NCBI RefSeq assembly: GCF_900104685.1
Contig: NZ_LT629755.1
Location: forward strand, 744,001-808,000
Direction: 5' to 3'
DNA length: 64,000 bases
DNA from: Agromyces flavus
GTDB taxonomy: Bacteria > Actinomycetota > Actinomycetes > Actinomycetales > Microbacteriaceae
The position numbers were made by a program, and so were the translations under genes. Shown one piece after another: positions 1-8,400 of the stretch. Numbering within the stretch: position 1 is the stretch's first letter; every line of letters starts with the position of its first letter. The notes under the pieces are model-generated. The model was given only the letters and a program-made list of their open reading frames with translations, ran no database searches and had not been told where the DNA came from.

Positions 1-2
1 TC

Positions 3-590
3 GCATTCGTGATCAGGTCCCGAGCCAACCGTCGAAGGGCGGCCAACCGCGCCATCTGGCCCGACGTCGTCGACCACCTGGTCGCCTCCGTGCGTGCTGG
101 GATGTCGCTGCCCGACAGCATCGGCGCACTCGCCGAGCTCGGCCCGGCGGCGACGCGGTCGGCGTTCGCCGGCTTCGACGACGAGTTCCGACGCACGGGG
201 GATTTCGGCTCAGCGGTCGACTCGCTCAAGGCGCGGCTGGCCGACCCGGTCGCCGACCGGATCCTCGAGACGCTCCGCATGGCGCGAGAGGTCGGGGGCA
301 CGGACGTCACATCGGTGCTGCGAGGCCTCTCGACCTACCTGCGGGAAGATGCCGGCCTGCGCGCCGAGGTGGTCGCCCGGCAGTCGTGGATCCGCAACGC
401 CGCTCGCCTCGGAGTGGCAGCTCCGTGGCTGCTCCTGCTCGTGCTCGCCAGCCGCCCCGAAACCCTGGCGGCGTACGACTCGTCCGCAGGAACCGTGCTC
501 ATCCTCGCCGGCGTGGCGGTCACGATCATCGCCTACCGGCTGATGCTGGGCCTCGGACGCCTGCCCGAGGAGCGCCGATGGTTCACCTGA
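3..590 (+). CDS. TadB-like pilus assembly membrane protein (5' truncated by window edge)
   Basis: Inner-membrane platform protein of a Tad/Flp pilus system (type II secretion F domain). The frame is open to the window edge, so the N-terminus lies outside. A GTG at 9 is only an internal codon, because a full TadB needs two membrane spans before the F domain. The visible part holds one F domain (helical repeats with an AGMSLPDSI-type turn, then a REVGGTDVTSVLRGLS turn) and two C-terminal membrane segments, near LGVAAPWLLLLVLA and VLILAGVAVTIIAYRL. The stop overlaps the tadC start by 13 bp, which suggests translational coupling. Order and overlaps with the following genes match actinobacterial tadB-tadC-pilin-tadE operons. 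Confidence 0.85.
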   Translation, partial: AFVIRSRANRRRAANRAIWPDVVDHLVASVRAGMSLPDSIGALAELGPAATRSAFAGFDDEFRRTGDFGSAVDSLKARLADPVADRILETLRMAREVGGTDVTSVLRGLSTYLREDAGLRAEVVARQSWIRNAARLGVAAPWLLLLVLASRPETLAAYDSSAGTVLILAGVAVTIIAYRLMLGLGRLPEERRWFT

Positions 591-1525
591 GCGCGATCCC
601 CGCGATCGCCATCGCTCTCGGCGCGGTGCTGGGGCTCGGTGCATGGCTCGTCATCGCCTCCACGCCGCGGCTCGGCCGCGCCCGGCTGGTCGACCGCGTC
701 GCGCCGTACATCACGGACTTCTCCGCCGAGGCGCGCGCGATGCGGTCGCGCCCCGACGCCGACCCCGGCTCGGTCCTCGGCATGCTGATCATGCCGATGC
801 TGCGAGGACTCCGCAGCGGGCTCAACGGCCTGCTCGGGGGCAATGAGACGGTCGCACGCCGTCTCCGCCAAGCCGGGGTGGATGCCACGGTCGAGCGGTT
901 CCGCGGCGAGCAGCTCGCGTGGGCCGGGCTCGCGTTCGCGCTCGGCGCCGCACTCGCGTTGTTCGCGCCATCCTTCGTCGCCATGCCGCCGGTGGTGCGG
1001 GCCGCCGTGCCCGCAGTCGCCGCGGTCGCCGGCGCGGTGACACGCGACTGGCTGCTGCAGCGCTCGGCGCGCCGACGGCTCGCGCGGATCTCATCCGAGC
1101 TTCCGACCATGCTCGAGTTCCTCACCCTGAGCCTGACTGCCGGCGAGGGCATGCTCGAGGCGCTCCGCCGCGTCGCGCGCACCGGTTCCGGGGAACTCCC
1201 CACCGAGTTCGCCCGCGTGGTGGCCGCGGTCGGCGCCGGAGTTCCACTGCCGACCGCGCTCGCCGAGCTGCGCGACGGCCTCGAGCACGCCGCGCTCAGC
1301 AGGGCGCTCGACCAAGTTCTGGGCGCCCTCGATCGTGGTGCACCGCTCGCCGACGTGCTCCGATCGCAGGCGGGCGATGCGCGCGCCGAATCCAAGCGCA
1401 CGATCATCGAGCTCGCCGGTCGCAAGGAGATCGCGATGCTGGTGCCGCTGATCTTCCTCATCCTTCCCGTCACCATCGCGTTCGCACTCTTCCCCGGCTA
1501 CCTCGTACTCCAGGCGGGATTCTGA
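578..1525 (+). CDS. TadC-like pilus assembly protein, type II secretion F family
   Basis: Second platform protein of the Tad pilus, expected to form a heteromer with TadB in the membrane and connect to the TadA ATPase (not in the window). About 315 residues: an N-terminal membrane segment (LSAIPAIAIALGAVLGLG), two central segments around residues 110-160, an F domain with the EFLTLSLTAGEGMLEALRR helix, and a C-terminal span (IAMLVPLIFLILPVTIAFALF). I chose ATG 578 over in-frame upstream codons because it has a GAGGAG ribosome site 6 nt before it and the coding pattern of tadB occupies the upstream bases. It overlaps tadB and runs 39 bp short of the pilin-like gene. Confidence 0.88.
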   Translation: MVHLSAIPAIAIALGAVLGLGAWLVIASTPRLGRARLVDRVAPYITDFSAEARAMRSRPDADPGSVLGMLIMPMLRGLRSGLNGLLGGNETVARRLRQAGVDATVERFRGEQLAWAGLAFALGAALALFAPSFVAMPPVVRAAVPAVAAVAGAVTRDWLLQRSARRRLARISSELPTMLEFLTLSLTAGEGMLEALRRVARTGSGELPTEFARVVAAVGAGVPLPTALAELRDGLEHAALSRALDQVLGALDRGAPLADVLRSQAGDARAESKRTIIELAGRKEIAMLVPLIFLILPVTIAFALFPGYLVLQAGF

Positions 1526-1564
1526 TGCGCCCGCGACGACTTCGCCCCATCGAAAGGACCTCAC

Positions 1565-1732
1565 ATGCCGAACCGGATCCTCCGACGCCTCGCCGACGAG
1601 CGAGGGGACGTGCCGGGCTGGGTGCTCATCACGCTCATGACGGCCGGACTCGTCATCGTCATCTGGGGACTCGCGGGTCCGGCGCTGTCCGGAGTGTTCG
1701 ACCAGGCGATCGGCCGCGTGACCGGGTTCTGA
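1565..1732 (+). CDS. Small Flp-pilin-like / DUF4244-type membrane protein
   Basis: A 55-residue product with a short charged N-terminus ending in DERGDVPGW and a single hydrophobic helix (VLITLMTAGLVIVIWGL) followed by GPALSGVFDQAIGRVTGF. This is the plan of the small pilin-like proteins found between tadC and tadE in actinobacterial Tad loci. The Glu/Asp before the hydrophobic helix and the short leader would suit prepilin-peptidase processing, but I cannot place the cleavage site. An AAAGGA lies 8 nt before ATG 1565. The stop overlaps the following tadE frame. Likely the major pilin or a structural subunit of the fibre. Confidence 0.75.
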   Translation: MPNRILRRLADERGDVPGWVLITLMTAGLVIVIWGLAGPALSGVFDQAIGRVTGF

Positions 1733-2115
1733 CGCGACTCCTCGACGAGACCGGGTCGGCCGTCGCCGAGTTCGTGCTCGTCGGCGTGCTCCTCACGGCG
1801 CTCCTGCTCGCGGTCGTCCAACTCGCGCTGGCGCTTCACGTTCGCAACACGGTGCTCGACGCGGCCGCCGAGGGCGCTCGCTACGCGGCGCTCGCGGGGT
1901 CTTCCGTCGACGCCGGCGTCCAGCGCACCCGCGCACTCATCGGGGCCGCGATCTCCGCCGAGTGCGCCGGTGACGTCAGCGCGTCCACGACGTCGGTCGG
2001 CGGCGTCCCTGCCATCGCCGTGTCCGTGCGCACCATGCTCCCCCTCGTCGGGCTGCTCGGACCCGAGCGCGGATTGGAGGTGACCGGGCATGCGCCGCTC
2101 GAGACGATCGAGTGA
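1729..2115 (+). CDS. TadE-like minor pilin, probable non-AUG start
   Basis: TadE-family pseudopilin: the N-terminal motif LLDETGSAVAEF is followed by one membrane helix (VLVGVLLTALLLAVVQLALAL) and an exported domain with one Cys (ISAECAGD). The frame has no ATG, GTG or TTG before the TadE motif. The only plausible start is CTG 1729, which overlaps the TGA of the preceding gene in a CTGA arrangement (like ATGA coupling). A later GTG (about 1771) would remove the conserved Glu needed by the family. About 128 residues. The 3' end overlaps the next gene by 26 bp. The function is secure; the exact start is not. Confidence 0.7.
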   Translation: MTRLLDETGSAVAEFVLVGVLLTALLLAVVQLALALHVRNTVLDAAAEGARYAALAGSSVDAGVQRTRALIGAAISAECAGDVSASTTSVGGVPAIAVSVRTMLPLVGLLGPERGLEVTGHAPLETIE

Positions 2116-2545
2116 CCTGCTCGCCGGGGAGCGCGGCTCCGCGTCGCTCGAATTCCTGACGGTGGGCATGATCCTCCTTGTGCCGCTCGTCTACCTGGTG
2201 CTGGCCGTGGCCTCGATCCAGGCGGCGGCGCTCGGCGTCGAGGGTGCGGCGCGGCAAGCGGCCCGTGTCGCGGTGCACCAGGCGGATGGCGCAGGTCCGG
2301 TTGGTGACGTCGCGCGCACGGTTCGCGTGGTGCTGGCCGACTACGGCGTGGATGACGGCTCGGCGTCAGTCGATGTCTCCTGTTCTGCGCCGTGCGATGA
2401 GCCGGGCTCCCGGGTGACGGTGCGTGTGGGGGTCGCCGTTCCACTTCCGCTCGTGCCCCAGGCGCTGGCGTCCAGTTCGATCGGTACGGTGCGGCTCGAG
2501 TCGAGCGCGACGCACACGGTGTCGCGCTTCGCGGGCGCGTCATGA
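2090..2545 (+). CDS. TadE-like minor pilin
   Basis: A second TadE-type protein, 151 residues: RSSDLLAGERGSASLEFLTVG motif with the invariant Glu, then a membrane helix (MILLVPLVYLVLAVASIQAAAL). The predicted exported part contains two Cys close together (VSCSAPCDE), a possible disulfide. It overlaps the upstream tadE by 26 bp and the downstream gene by 4 bp (ATGA), so it is part of one translationally coupled operon. Minor pilins of this family are thought to prime or cap the Tad fibre; that role is inferred from the family. Confidence 0.8.
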   Translation: MRRSRRSSDLLAGERGSASLEFLTVGMILLVPLVYLVLAVASIQAAALGVEGAARQAARVAVHQADGAGPVGDVARTVRVVLADYGVDDGSASVDVSCSAPCDEPGSRVTVRVGVAVPLPLVPQALASSSIGTVRLESSATHTVSRFAGAS

Positions 2546-2976
2546 ATCGGATGCGGTCCGACGAACGCGGCTCGACGCTGCTGCTCACGATCTTCTACGG
2601 CGTACTCGGCCTGGCACTCGTGCTCGTGGTCGTCTCAGCGACGTCGCTCTACCTGGAGCGCAAGCGGCTCTTCACGCTCGCCGACGGCGCAGCGCTCGCG
2701 GCTGCGGAGTCCTGGCGCCTCGATGAGGTCCGGGTCGCGGAAGGTCGGCTCGAGTTCGACCTCGACACCGCTTCGGTCCGCGCCGCGGCGACCGACTACC
2801 TCGGCGACGCGGTCCACTCGTTGCAGAACCTCGAGCTCGTGCGCGCCGACTCCGCGGACGGACGGAGCGCGACCGTCACGCTGCGAGCCACGTGGCATGC
2901 GCCCATCTCGTCGGAGTTCCTTCCGGTAACCGTGCCCCTCGAGGTCACGGCCGACGCGCGCTCGGTGTTCCACTGA
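2542..2976 (+). CDS. TadG/Rv3654c-like secretion-neighbourhood protein
   Basis: 144 residues: short N-terminus with DERGSTLLLTIFYG, one membrane helix (LTIFYGVLGLALVLVVVSAT), then LYLERKRLFTLADGAALAAAESW, the helix-turn typical of TadG-like 'flp pilus-assembly' N-terminal domains. Starts at an ATGA overlap with the preceding gene. It is the last gene of the tad operon; its final codons are duplicated 194 bp downstream (see repeat entries). Family members are minor components of the pilus machinery. Confidence 0.75.
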   Translation: MNRMRSDERGSTLLLTIFYGVLGLALVLVVVSATSLYLERKRLFTLADGAALAAAESWRLDEVRVAEGRLEFDLDTASVRAAATDYLGDAVHSLQNLELVRADSADGRSATVTLRATWHAPISSEFLPVTVPLEVTADARSVFH

Positions 2977-3114
2977 AACCCCGCTGGCCACGCCGGCCCG
3001 CTCGTGGCCCATCCCTGGCTGAGCGCCCTCCGCCATCCGCTCGCTTCGTGCCGCGAGAGGTCGCGGATGGCTGTTCCGGGCGGCCAGGTGCGACGTCTCG
3101 CCGTGGGGTTTCAG
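2973..3114. repeat. 142-bp segment with 10-bp terminal inverted repeats
   Basis: CTGAAACCCC at 2973-2982 is matched by its exact complement GGGGTTTCAG at 3105-3114. The left arm starts on the stop codon of the TadG-like gene. There is no coding potential inside. It could be a small non-autonomous element or the outer part of a long imperfect terminator hairpin; no target-site duplication is evident directly at its ends. Confidence 0.5.
3032..3071. terminator. Hairpin after the tad operon
   Basis: GCCATCCGC (3032-3040) pairs with GCGGATGGC (3063-3071), with a short inner TCGC/GCGA helix. There is no T-run. It lies between the tad operon and the convergent carboxypeptidase gene and belongs to the CGGATGSC-type hairpins seen elsewhere in the window. 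The whole stretch 2977-3194 holds no gene. Confidence 0.45.
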
Positions 3115-3194
3115 GCGCGCGGGCGCGCCGTCGCTCGAGGTCGGCCGACGCGCGCTCGGTGTTCCACTGAGCGCACGTCGGCCAGTCCGTCCCC

Positions 3195-6100
3195 CTAATC
3201 GGTGAGCAGGTACTCCACCGCGCGACCCATCCAGTCGGCTCGAACGTCGGCACCCGTGATTCCCTCGAAGCCGAAGCCGCTGAACAGCGAGTGCGGCGTC
3301 GCCACCACCGCGGCCTCGGGGAAGCCCGCCGCCGTCGTGAAGGTGAAGTCGTTCGGGTTCGGCGCGCTGCCCGGAGGAGCCCCGGAGACCACCCAGCCGT
3401 TCGAGTCCTCTCCCTCGAACGAGGTCGAGCCCTCGCCCGTGGACACCTCGATATCGTCGATGAACACGCCCAGACCCTGGGTGGCCCAGTCGCTGATGTA
3501 CGCGATCGACACCTCGACCTGGCCGGCGTCGGCGTAGCCGCTGAGGTCGACCGTCCACTGCTGCCAGCCGTCGGAGTCGCCCGAGGCGGCGTTCCACGCA
3601 CCGCCGCCCTCGACGGTCGGCTCGCAGGTCGCGTCCTCGTTGAGCGTCTGGTAGAAGTCGAGCTGCGGGTGCAGTTCGTTCCACCCCTCGGGGCAGCTGT
3701 CGCCGGTGTTCTGCGTGGTGTTCCCGTTCAGGTCGGGCAACGTCGTCCAATCGTCCTGGCCCGGCGTGTGCGCCTCGACCGTGAGGAAGTCCCAGTTCTC
3801 CTCCGTGTTGTACGACGTCCAGAACGACAACTGGGCGCCGCCGGCCGGAACGTCGAGCGTGCGGGTGATCCGCTTGTACGAGACATCCGCGATCTGCGAG
3901 TAGGCGTAGTAGTCGCCGGTGTGCGGCTCGAACGGCCCGCCCACGCGGTCCCACTTCGCAGAGACCCAGCTCTCGAACTGCGGGTACAGCGCCGGATCGA
4001 GGATGCCGCTCGTCGTGATGAACGAGTCCGAATGCAGTTGGTTCTCGGCGCTGTCGGCGCCGTTGAAGCCGACCTCGCTGCCCTCGAACGGTGTGTCCAC
4101 ACCGAGCACGTCGAGGAGGTCGCCGTCGTCGTTCGTCCCCGCGTCGCTGTTCACGAGGAACGCCCCCAGCCAGTACTGCAGCACGTCGTGCGTCCCGTCG
4201 CTCTGCGGCGATCCGCGGAGCAGCCGGCAGCGAGCTGCCACCGTCGCGTCGGACGTGCACTGCGCGTTCGCCTCCGTCGGATCGAACAGCTGGGCCGTGT
4301 TCGTCGAATATTGGAACCCCGCGTACTGGCCCGTGTACAGCACCTTTCCGCCCTCGTTGAGGAAGTCGCGGACCTCGAGGATCTGATCCATGGCCAGGCG
4401 AGAGGCGGTCCCCGCGCCCCACCCGGGCTCGCGGGTGACGATATCGTCGCCCGTGTACCAGATGACCGCGTCGTAGTGCGAGAGCACGCCGAGCGCATCC
4501 GACGCGATGCGACCGCGCTCGTCGACGTCGTACACGTCGTAGCCCGTGCCGTTCGCCTCGAGTGCCTGCTCGTAGGAGCTCAGGTAGTTCGGCCCGCCGA
4601 CCTGCACGGGCGAGGCGCCCGTGTAGTCCTCGGCGGCCACGATCAGCACGTCGTCGGTGGACTCCCCGACAGCCTCGTAGGTGAACGAGTCGCTCACCTC
4701 GCCGCCGCCCTCGAACCAGACCTCGACGTCGTCGCCGGGATCGGTGCCGGTGACGAATCCGCGCATGACCGCGTAGTGCACACCGGTCTGGCCGCCGTAG
4801 CGGTCACCGCCGGTCCACTCCTCGGTCGTCGCGCTGATCGGGTCGCCGCCGTTGATCGAGTACTTGAGCGTCACGTCGCCCAGGTTCCGTCGGGCGATGA
4901 CGCGCACCTCCTGCGGGTCGCCGTACGAGTAGTCGAACGTGAAGTTCGCCAGCGGCAGGCCGTACTTGTAGGTGTCGTCGCTCTTCAGGTAGAACGGCTT
5001 GGTCTCCAGGCCGAGGTGCGACACGGGCTCCACGGGGTTGGCCGCGGACTTCGCGATGTCGAGCGAGAACGGCAGGGTGCGCTCGAATTCCGCCTGCACC
5101 TGGTCCTCGTCGTCGGGAAACACGAACCCGCCTTCATCGTCGCCCTCCCCGAGCTCGGGTGTCCAGCCGAGCGTCCCGCGTTCGGCGTGCGCGTAGTCGG
5201 TCGTCTCGCCGTTCGTCACGTAGAGCACGTCGGACGAGAGCCCCGGCTCGAAGTCGGGGATCGCCGGGTCGTCGTGGTTGCCCGACAGCGCGTAGTAGAT
5301 CGCGTCGTCAGCGGTGGGCGTGCCCGTCTGCCAACCCTCGGCGTACAGCAGCCACTGCCCGAACGAGTGCCAGTTGACCTGGAACGAGAAGTCGACGCGA
5401 TCGTACAACGAGATGATCGCCTGGGTCTCGGGCTCGGAGCCCTTCGCAGGTCCGCGGTAGGTGTCGCTGTTCGGCTGAGACGACGACCCCTCCTCGTCGT
5501 AGCCCCAGTGCGCCGGGTAGTTGCGGTTCGGGTCGACGCCGTCGGCCCGGGTGATCTGACCGTCGCCGTCGTTGTCGCGCAGGTTCTTGCGCCACAGCCG
5601 CTCGGTGTCGAAGGTGTACTGATACCCGTCGGGGTTGGCCACGAGCACGAACCACAGCTCGTTGTTCTTCAGGAGGTTCTTGACCTCCTGGTTGCCCGAC
5701 TTCCAGCCGTCGATGTAGTAGTGCAGGAGTCGGCGGTTCACCTCGGTCGAGATCCACTCGCGGGCGTGCTGCGTGGAGCTGTACAGCACCGCCGGGCGCG
5801 AGCCGTCGGGAGTCGGCTTCGCGGCCTGGGTCAGCTTGACCGCGATGATCTCGCGACCCTGGTACGTGTGACCGAGCACCACGAGCTTCACGAGCTGCGG
5901 GTTCTTCTTGGCGAGCTGGTAGAGCTCGTCGCGGATGCCGCCCGGCTCGTCCCACGACCTCCACACCGTGTAGCCGGCTTCGGCCTGCTCGGCCGCCAGC
6001 TGCCGCGCCGACTTGCCGTCCTTGTTCTTCTTGACCTTGACGTCCAGGCCGCGCCCGTTCAGTGCCTTCGCCTCCGAGGCGGTCAGAACGAGGTCGACGC

Positions 6101-6314
6101 TCAGGCCGTCCTCGGTGACCTCGCTGTTCACGACGTCGAACCCGGCCGCGGCGATGTCCGCTGCCTCGGCCGCCGTCACATCGGCCGTGTACATGTCCAG
6201 CGCCTCGTCGTCCTCCGCGGCGTTCGCGCCGATGGGACTCAGTGTGGCGAGTCCGAGGGCGAGCGCGGCGACGCCGAGCACGAGGCGGTTCCGAGTGAAG
6301 CGGTTCCCAGTCAT
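3195..6314 (-). CDS. Secreted multidomain M14 zinc carboxypeptidase
   Basis: Exported metallocarboxypeptidase of 1,039 residues. ATG 6314 has GGGAG 6 nt upstream and opens a classic signal peptide (VLGVAALALGLATLSPIGANA, cleavage near residue 32). The M14 domain is at about 120-440: zinc ligands H183 and E186 in TQHAREW and H316 in VNWHSFGQ, substrate-binding DPNRNY (263-264) and catalytic Glu near 387 (WTPELGEG). It continues with a beta-sandwich, a ThuA/GATase-like Rossmann segment near 590-720 (DVLIVAAEDYTG, then VIWYTGDD) and an immune-inhibitor-A/MAM-like C-terminus with paired Cys (NTGDSCPEGW, DATCEP). Likely releases C-terminal amino acids from extracellular peptides. The unusual length comes from the C-terminal modules, which may bind substrate or the cell surface. 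Confidence 0.9.
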   Translation of the reverse strand: MTGNRFTRNRLVLGVAALALGLATLSPIGANAAEDDEALDMYTADVTAAEAADIAAAGFDVVNSEVTEDGLSVDLVLTASEAKALNGRGLDVKVKKNKDGKSARQLAAEQAEAGYTVWRSWDEPGGIRDELYQLAKKNPQLVKLVVLGHTYQGREIIAVKLTQAAKPTPDGSRPAVLYSSTQHAREWISTEVNRRLLHYYIDGWKSGNQEVKNLLKNNELWFVLVANPDGYQYTFDTERLWRKNLRDNDGDGQITRADGVDPNRNYPAHWGYDEEGSSSQPNSDTYRGPAKGSEPETQAIISLYDRVDFSFQVNWHSFGQWLLYAEGWQTGTPTADDAIYYALSGNHDDPAIPDFEPGLSSDVLYVTNGETTDYAHAERGTLGWTPELGEGDDEGGFVFPDDEDQVQAEFERTLPFSLDIAKSAANPVEPVSHLGLETKPFYLKSDDTYKYGLPLANFTFDYSYGDPQEVRVIARRNLGDVTLKYSINGGDPISATTEEWTGGDRYGGQTGVHYAVMRGFVTGTDPGDDVEVWFEGGGEVSDSFTYEAVGESTDDVLIVAAEDYTGASPVQVGGPNYLSSYEQALEANGTGYDVYDVDERGRIASDALGVLSHYDAVIWYTGDDIVTREPGWGAGTASRLAMDQILEVRDFLNEGGKVLYTGQYAGFQYSTNTAQLFDPTEANAQCTSDATVAARCRLLRGSPQSDGTHDVLQYWLGAFLVNSDAGTNDDGDLLDVLGVDTPFEGSEVGFNGADSAENQLHSDSFITTSGILDPALYPQFESWVSAKWDRVGGPFEPHTGDYYAYSQIADVSYKRITRTLDVPAGGAQLSFWTSYNTEENWDFLTVEAHTPGQDDWTTLPDLNGNTTQNTGDSCPEGWNELHPQLDFYQTLNEDATCEPTVEGGGAWNAASGDSDGWQQWTVDLSGYADAGQVEVSIAYISDWATQGLGVFIDDIEVSTGEGSTSFEGEDSNGWVVSGAPPGSAPNPNDFTFTTAAGFPEAAVVATPHSLFSGFGFEGITGADVRADWMGRAVEYLLTD

Positions 6315-6473
6315 CACGACTCCCACCGGTCCGACTCCGGCCAGGGGTGGATGCGACGGCGTTGTGCGCACTGGTACTCGCCGCGCTTCGTGGCGCTCTG
6401 CGGACCCTACGCCACACTCTCCTGCGATCCGACGGCGCTTGTCAAGGAAAACCGAGCAGGCCTCGAGTCGGCG

Positions 6474-8309
6474 TTACAGGGCGGTACTGCTCAGCACCTC
6501 GGTCGCCGCGATCTTCAGCGCGCCGCCCTCGTCGACCAGGCGGTACGCGGTCACCTCCTGAACGGTGCGACCGTCGGCGAACGTGTAGGTGAGGGTGGCC
6601 TGCGCATCGTTCGGGCTCGATGCGGTGACAGCCGAGATCGCGACGTCGGTCACCTCGCTCCAGAACGCGCCGTACGCGTCGCGGCCTCCGACGTGGTTCA
6701 CCTGGTAGTCGTCGGTCATCATCGGCCAGGCGGCATCGAGGTCGCCCGGCACCAGGGCGTAGTAGTCCACCAGCATCTGGATGGCGCGCTGCTCGCCGGT
6801 CGGCGCCTCTGGCGCCGGGGTCGGCGTGGGCTGCGGCGTCGCGGATGGCGGCTGGGTGACCGGTGGTTCCGACGACTCAGGTGCGGCCGTGGTGGCCGTC
6901 GGTATTTCGGTCACCGGCGCGGTCGGCTCAGCGCTCGGTCCGGCGGCGGTGCCGTCGTTGGGTCGGAGCGTCGTGAACAGCAGAAGGCCGCCGACTGCGA
7001 GCAGTGCGACGGCGACAAGCGCGCCGATCAGCGCGCCCCTGCGTCGTCGTCGAGCCGGAGCGTCCGCCTCTGGCTGCGCGGCAGGCTGAGCGACGGGCGC
7101 GGACTCGGCGACGGGCGCCGGCTCGGCCATCCATGGGAACAGCGGCGGCGCGGCCACCCGCTCGGTCGGTCCCGTGCGCTCTCCGGCGGGTTCGTCCAGT
7201 CGTTCCGTGGGTGCGGTGGCGTCGAGGCGCTCGGTCGGTCCGGTCGGTCCGGTCGCTTCCGGAGCGGTGTCCGTGAGCCGTTCCGTAGGTTGCGCCGCGG
7301 CGGCGGGTGGCTCGTCGAGCCGCTCCGTCGCGGCGGTCGGCTCGTCATGGGCAAGCGTGGGCGATTCGGCGGCCGATCCGATCACCGCAGCAGCAGCCGC
7401 GCCCGCGGCGGCGCCGGCGAGCGGGAGCGTCGGCGCAGCACCATCCGCCTCGGTCTCGTCTGCGGCTGCGACCGCGGGCTCGGGCTCCGGCTCGAGCTCG
7501 AGGGCCGTCAGCTCCGACACGACGTGCTTCATGTCGGGCCGATGCTTCGCCTCGGGCGAGAGCATGTCGAGCAGCAGCGGCTCGAGCGGTCCGGCGCGGG
7601 TCGGCTTCGGCAGGTCGCCGTGAGCCACGCGGTGCAGCAGCGCGATCGCGTTGGCGTCGGTGCCGAACGGCGGCGCACCCTCGAGCATGGCGAAGAGCGT
7701 GGACCCGAGCGAGAACACGTCGGAGGCGAACGTCGACGCCTCGCCCCGCGCCACCTCGGGCGCCAGGTACGCCGGCGTGCCGAACATCAGTCCGGTCGCC
7801 GTGATGCTCGCGTCGCCGAGCGCGTACGCGACGCCGAAGTCGCTGATCATCGCCGAGCCGTCCTCGCGGATGAGGATGTTCGCCGGCTTCACGTCCCGGT
7901 GCACGATGCGGCGGTGATGCGCGGCCGCGAGCGCCGAACCCACCTCGGCGCCGACGCGCGCGGTCTCCGCCTGGGAGAACGTGCCGTGCTCGCGCAGCAG
8001 CGTCGACAGCGGGGTCGAATCGATGAGCTGCATCACGATGCACGGCTGGCCCTCGTGCTCGACGACGTCGAAGACCGGTACGGCATGCGGATGATGCAGA
8101 CCGGCGTTGAGGCGGGCCTCGCGCATGGCGCGCCTCGTCGCGGCCTCCCGCTCCTCATCCGTCAGCTCGGGCCGCGTTCGCAACATCTTCAGGGCGACGG
8201 CGCGATGCAGGCGTTCGTCCCACGCCTCCCAGACCACGCCCATCCCACCGGCGCCGATCATCTTCACCAGGCGGTACCGGTCGGCGACGAGCGTGGAGGG
8301 CGTACTCAT
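6474..8309 (-). CDS. Membrane Ser/Thr protein kinase (PknB-type) with extracellular NTF2/SnoaL-like domain
   Basis: 611-residue Hanks-type kinase. Kinase domain about 10-265: glycine loop GAGGMG, Lys41 (VALKML), HRDVKPANI (Asp139), DFG 157-159, activation loop GTPAYLAPE. A Pro/Ala-rich cytoplasmic linker (about 270-420) carries five TERL/TERV units. An Arg cluster precedes one membrane helix (about 425-447). The outside part is a Pro/Thr linker and a 100-residue domain starting EQRAIQMLVDYYALVPGDLDAAW that resembles NTF2/SnoaL folds, a plausible sensor. ATG 8309 fits the usual kinase N-terminus (MSTPSTLVADRYRL), with AAGGA about 10 nt upstream. All catalytic residues are present. Substrates are unknown. 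Confidence 0.9.
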   Translation of the reverse strand: MSTPSTLVADRYRLVKMIGAGGMGVVWEAWDERLHRAVALKMLRTRPELTDEEREAATRRAMREARLNAGLHHPHAVPVFDVVEHEGQPCIVMQLIDSTPLSTLLREHGTFSQAETARVGAEVGSALAAAHHRRIVHRDVKPANILIREDGSAMISDFGVAYALGDASITATGLMFGTPAYLAPEVARGEASTFASDVFSLGSTLFAMLEGAPPFGTDANAIALLHRVAHGDLPKPTRAGPLEPLLLDMLSPEAKHRPDMKHVVSELTALELEPEPEPAVAAADETEADGAAPTLPLAGAAAGAAAAAVIGSAAESPTLAHDEPTAATERLDEPPAAAAQPTERLTDTAPEATGPTGPTERLDATAPTERLDEPAGERTGPTERVAAPPLFPWMAEPAPVAESAPVAQPAAQPEADAPARRRRRGALIGALVAVALLAVGGLLLFTTLRPNDGTAAGPSAEPTAPVTEIPTATTAAPESSEPPVTQPPSATPQPTPTPAPEAPTGEQRAIQMLVDYYALVPGDLDAAWPMMTDDYQVNHVGGRDAYGAFWSEVTDVAISAVTASSPNDAQATLTYTFADGRTVQEVTAYRLVDEGGALKIAATEVLSSTAL

Positions 8310-8400
8310 GCGCGGGCGATCCTTCGGGTCACGCTCGACGGTACTGCCGCCGCGGCGCCGGGCCCACGGGCTTGCATCGACGGCCGGCATGTGGAAGGCG

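Larger units (their letters stand above)
2938..3170. repeat. Direct repeat of the 3' end of the TadG-like gene
   Basis: A block beginning ctcgaggtc and ending at the stop codon of the TadG-like gene (2938-2976) recurs at 3134-3170, identical except that two bases (ac, 2947-2948) are missing. The last 28 bases are identical between 2949-2976 and 3143-3170. The copies are 194 bp apart and enclose the inverted repeats described next. Confidence 0.85.
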
